In this document: piece after piece, positions 49,487-51,031 of the stretch
Position numbering within the stretch: position 1 is the stretch's first letter
Layout of the letters: every line of letters begins with the position of its first letter
Source of the DNA: a virus
Reading direction: 5' to 3' (one strand)
IMG/VR virus record: IMGVR_UViG_3300029286_001068
Location: 1 to 51,031 of that record
Length of the DNA stretch: 51,031 nucleotides
Notes under the pieces: generated by a model
The model's database searches: none
Told to the model about the DNA's origin: nothing
Seen by the model: the letters and a program-made list of their open reading frames with translations, nothing else
Translations under genes and position numbers: made by a program

Positions 49487-50374
49487 GTGAAAAAACAACT
49501 ACTTATTTCCTTTTCGGGTGGCAGAACAAGTGCCTACATGACGAAGATACTTTTAGAAAACTATTCAGATGTATATGAAATGATGGTTGTGTTTGCTAAC
49601 ACAGGGAAGGAGAGAGAAGAAACGCTCGAATTTGTTGAGAAATGTGATAAATATTTTCGGTTTAACTGTATTTGGGTTGAAGCAATAACAAATCCAACAC
49701 ACGGGAAAGGAGTAACGGCAAGGGTGGTTGATTTTAATACTGCTTCAAGAAACGGCGAACCATTTGAGCAGATGATTAAAAAACACGGCATTCCATCTGT
49801 TGCGTCACCACATTGCACAAGGGAATTAAAAAAATACACAATCATGTCTTACGCTAAATCAATCGGATGGAAGAAATATTATACCGCTATTGGAATACGG
49901 GTTGATGAAATCGACAGGGTTTCTCCAACTGCCGAAAAGCAAAGATATATTTATCCACTTGTTTCTTATCAGCACGGAGTTAGACTGCAAGATATAAATA
50001 AGTTTTGGATTCAGCAATCATTTGATTTAGAATTGAGTTCATACGAGGGAAATTGCGACCTGTGTTTTAAAAAGTCATTCAGGAAATTAATGACCATTGT
50101 GAATGAAACACCTTCTGTTATCGAATGGTGGGATATGATTGAGCAGAAATACAAAGACTTCATACCTCCTACAAAGAGTCACAATCCACTACTAACTACA
50201 CCTATTTATCCATTTCGTCAGAATACAAGTATCCGTAAAATAGTTGAAATAGCGAAAAAACCATTTAAACCATCCGGAAATGACGCTACGAAACTTGATA
50301 TGATTACAAATCAGCTTGAGTTATTTGACCTTGACTTTAGCAACGGATGTACGGAATCATGCGAAGTTTTTTAA
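49487..50374 (+). CDS. PAPS-reductase-like PP-loop protein
   Basis: The 295-residue protein (GTG start three bases after the previous gene) has the PP-loop ISFSGGRTSAYM, VVFANTGKEREETLEFV, PHCTRELKK, AIGIRVDEIDR and CDLCFKKS with a further CTESC near the end. This fits the adenylyl-sulfate/PAPS reductase family and its phage relatives, which activate substrates with ATP. The cysteines could bind Fe-S. A role in thiol or base modification is possible, but no partner genes are nearby. Confidence 0.78.
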   Translation: MKKQLLISFSGGRTSAYMTKILLENYSDVYEMMVVFANTGKEREETLEFVEKCDKYFRFNCIWVEAITNPTHGKGVTARVVDFNTASRNGEPFEQMIKKHGIPSVASPHCTRELKKYTIMSYAKSIGWKKYYTAIGIRVDEIDRVSPTAEKQRYIYPLVSYQHGVRLQDINKFWIQQSFDLELSSYEGNCDLCFKKSFRKLMTIVNETPSVIEWWDMIEQKYKDFIPPTKSHNPLLTTPIYPFRQNTSIRKIVEIAKKPFKPSGNDATKLDMITNQLELFDLDFSNGCTESCEVF

Positions 50375-50394
50375 TCATTAAAACCAAGTAAGCC

Positions 50395-50991
50395 ATGAAA
50401 AAAGAATTTACAAAAGAATTTATCCTCAGCGAAAGAGGTTGTTATTCAAGAGAACAAGTTAACGCATTGTCGTTTATTAACAACGAAATAATTACACTGA
50501 AAGATATGCTTACATCTGAACTGCCTTTAAAAGACAAGTTTTGGTGGCTTTGCAAAAAGTGTGAGTTGACAAAAGATGAAAATGTACTGATTGCGATTAA
50601 GTGTGCAAGGGTTGTATTGCATCTTTTCGAGGATAAATACCCGAATGACGACAGACCACGAAAAGCAATTTTAGCTGCTGAAAAATATTTAGAAACACAC
50701 AATGCTGCTGCTGCTGCTTATGCTGCTGCTAATGCTTATGCTGCTGCTGCTTATGCTGCTGATGCTGCTAATGCTGCTGCTGCTGATGCTGCTGCTGCTG
50801 ATGCTGCTGCTGCTGCTGCTGCTGATGCTGCTTATGCTGCTGATGCTTATACTGCTTATGCTGCTGATGCTTATACTGCTGCTGCTTATGCTGCTGCTGC
50901 TGCTTATGCTTATGCTGCTGATGCTGATGCTGCTGCTGAAAAAGACACGTTAAACCTTGCCCTTGAACAGATACTTACTAAATACTATTAA
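50395..50991 (+). CDS. Imm5-like protein with long Ala-rich repeat tail
   Basis: The 198-residue protein has an N-terminal ~100-residue helical domain: FWWLCKKCELTKDENVLIAIKCARVVLHLFEDKYPNDDRPRKAILAAEKYL, whose PxDDRPRxAIxAAxxx ending matches the Imm5-like putative immunity family found in many bacteria and phages. Residues about 102-182 consist almost only of Ala with single Tyr, Asp, Asn or Thr. Ala is encoded nearly exclusively by GCT, so the tail is a triplet repeat at DNA level. The last residues (EKDTLNLALEQILTKYY) form a helix. Confidence 0.65.
   Translation: MKKEFTKEFILSERGCYSREQVNALSFINNEIITLKDMLTSELPLKDKFWWLCKKCELTKDENVLIAIKCARVVLHLFEDKYPNDDRPRKAILAAEKYLETHNAAAAAYAAANAYAAAAYAADAANAAAADAAAADAAAAAAADAAYAADAYTAYAADAYTAAAYAAAAAYAYAADADAAAEKDTLNLALEQILTKYY
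50701..50938 (+). repeat. GCT-type triplet microsatellite in coding sequence
   Basis: About 80 consecutive NNT codons: runs of GCT broken by single TAT, GAT, AAT or ACT. The unit pattern (GCTGCTGCTTATGCT and variants) is imperfect but continuous. Slippage could change the Ala tail length in steps of three bases without breaking the frame. Confidence 0.85.
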
Positions 50992-50994
50992 GCC

Positions 50995-51031
50995 ATGACT
51001 AAAGAAGAACAAATCGTAAAAGACATTCGAG
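50995..51031 (+). CDS. Start of a downstream gene (partial)
   Basis: ATG at 50995 preceded by TAAGCC, the same leader seen before the starts at 46660 and 50395. Only 12 residues are visible (MTKEEQIVKDIR), so no function can be proposed. Confidence 0.5.
   Translation, partial: MTKEEQIVKDIR

Noticed and set aside
50702-50953. Poly-Leu/Met frame across the GCT repeat
   Set aside because: It is the +1 reading of the triplet repeat (CTG/ATG), with no independent start context.
1-51031. Minus-strand open frames of 60-105 codons (for example 42567-42884, 10037-10354, 21472-21765)
   Set aside because: Each lies opposite a well-supported + strand gene, has no recognisable domain, and follows the codon phase of the sense gene. 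No minus-strand gene is credible.
1-51031. tRNA genes or CRISPR arrays
   Set aside because: No cloverleaf with TTCRA arm was seen in any intergenic stretch, and no regularly spaced direct repeats with unique spacers occur. The iterons at 17.8-18.0 kb have constant spacers and lie in a gene.

Overview
The window looks like about half of a large, strictly lytic-type tailed phage genome. All credible genes lie on the + strand, are tightly packed with many 1-14 base overlaps, and encode a contractile-type baseplate, DNA packaging, a near-complete replication and recombination set, and a base-modification pathway. The DNA is AT-rich. Starts lack convincing Shine-Dalgarno sequences, and promoter-like elements resemble the Bacteroidota pattern (TTTG plus TAnnTTTG-like boxes). 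One gene has a Lin1244/Lin1753-like (DUF4373) domain. A Bacteroidota host (Flavobacterium/Cellulophaga or gut relatives) is therefore the best guess; this is inference.

Layout. 1-12.8 kb is the tail and baseplate module: a fused M15 peptidase/hub-like protein, a beta-helical spike, a baseplate J-like wedge protein, and several lectin-like or adhesin-like fibre proteins, one with a signal peptide. 12.8-17.4 kb carries an HNH/AP2 homing endonuclease, an HNH-like protein, a DEDDh exonuclease and the large terminase. 17.4-21.8 kb starts with a promoter and a strongly structured ~80-nt RNA, followed by a replication-initiator-like gene with 21-bp-spaced iteron-like repeats, a DnaB-like helicase, a DNA methyltransferase and a zinc/TOPRIM primase. 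22-30.7 kb holds FolE, QueD, QueE, QueC and QueF plus a TGT/DpdA-like transglycosylase, with MazG, dUTPase, DUF1599, a P-loop kinase, a GNAT-like protein and a YkgJ-like protein. This predicts genomic DNA carrying preQ1 or a derivative of it. 30.6-44 kb holds a DnaE-type polymerase with an HNH intein, a gp32-like candidate, an SbcD/SbcC pair, a RecA with a LAGLIDADG intein inside its P-loop, a GIY-YIG endonuclease with a decayed second copy, and a RuvC-like resolvase. 45-51 kb carries a DUF932 protein, a NAD-dependent ligase, and a tail end with different base composition (coiled-coil protein, PAPS-reductase-like protein, Ala-rich protein).

How it fits together. The DnaE polymerase has a degenerate PHP domain and probably relies on the separate DEDDh exonuclease for proofreading. 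RecA, SbcCD and the RuvC-like enzyme would support recombination-dependent replication and prepare DNA for the terminase. The queuosine-type genes would make preQ0/preQ1, which the DpdA-like enzyme would put into DNA to evade restriction. At least five selfish nuclease units (two inteins, HNH-AP2, GIY-YIG and its remnant) are embedded in or beside essential genes.

The most interesting non-coding signals are the structured leader RNAs at 17531-17612 and 43629-43731, the iterons at 17784-18033, a shared palindrome-plus-promoter cassette at three places (24.85, 34.95 and 45.04 kb), and two terminator-like hairpins with the same 8-nt loop.
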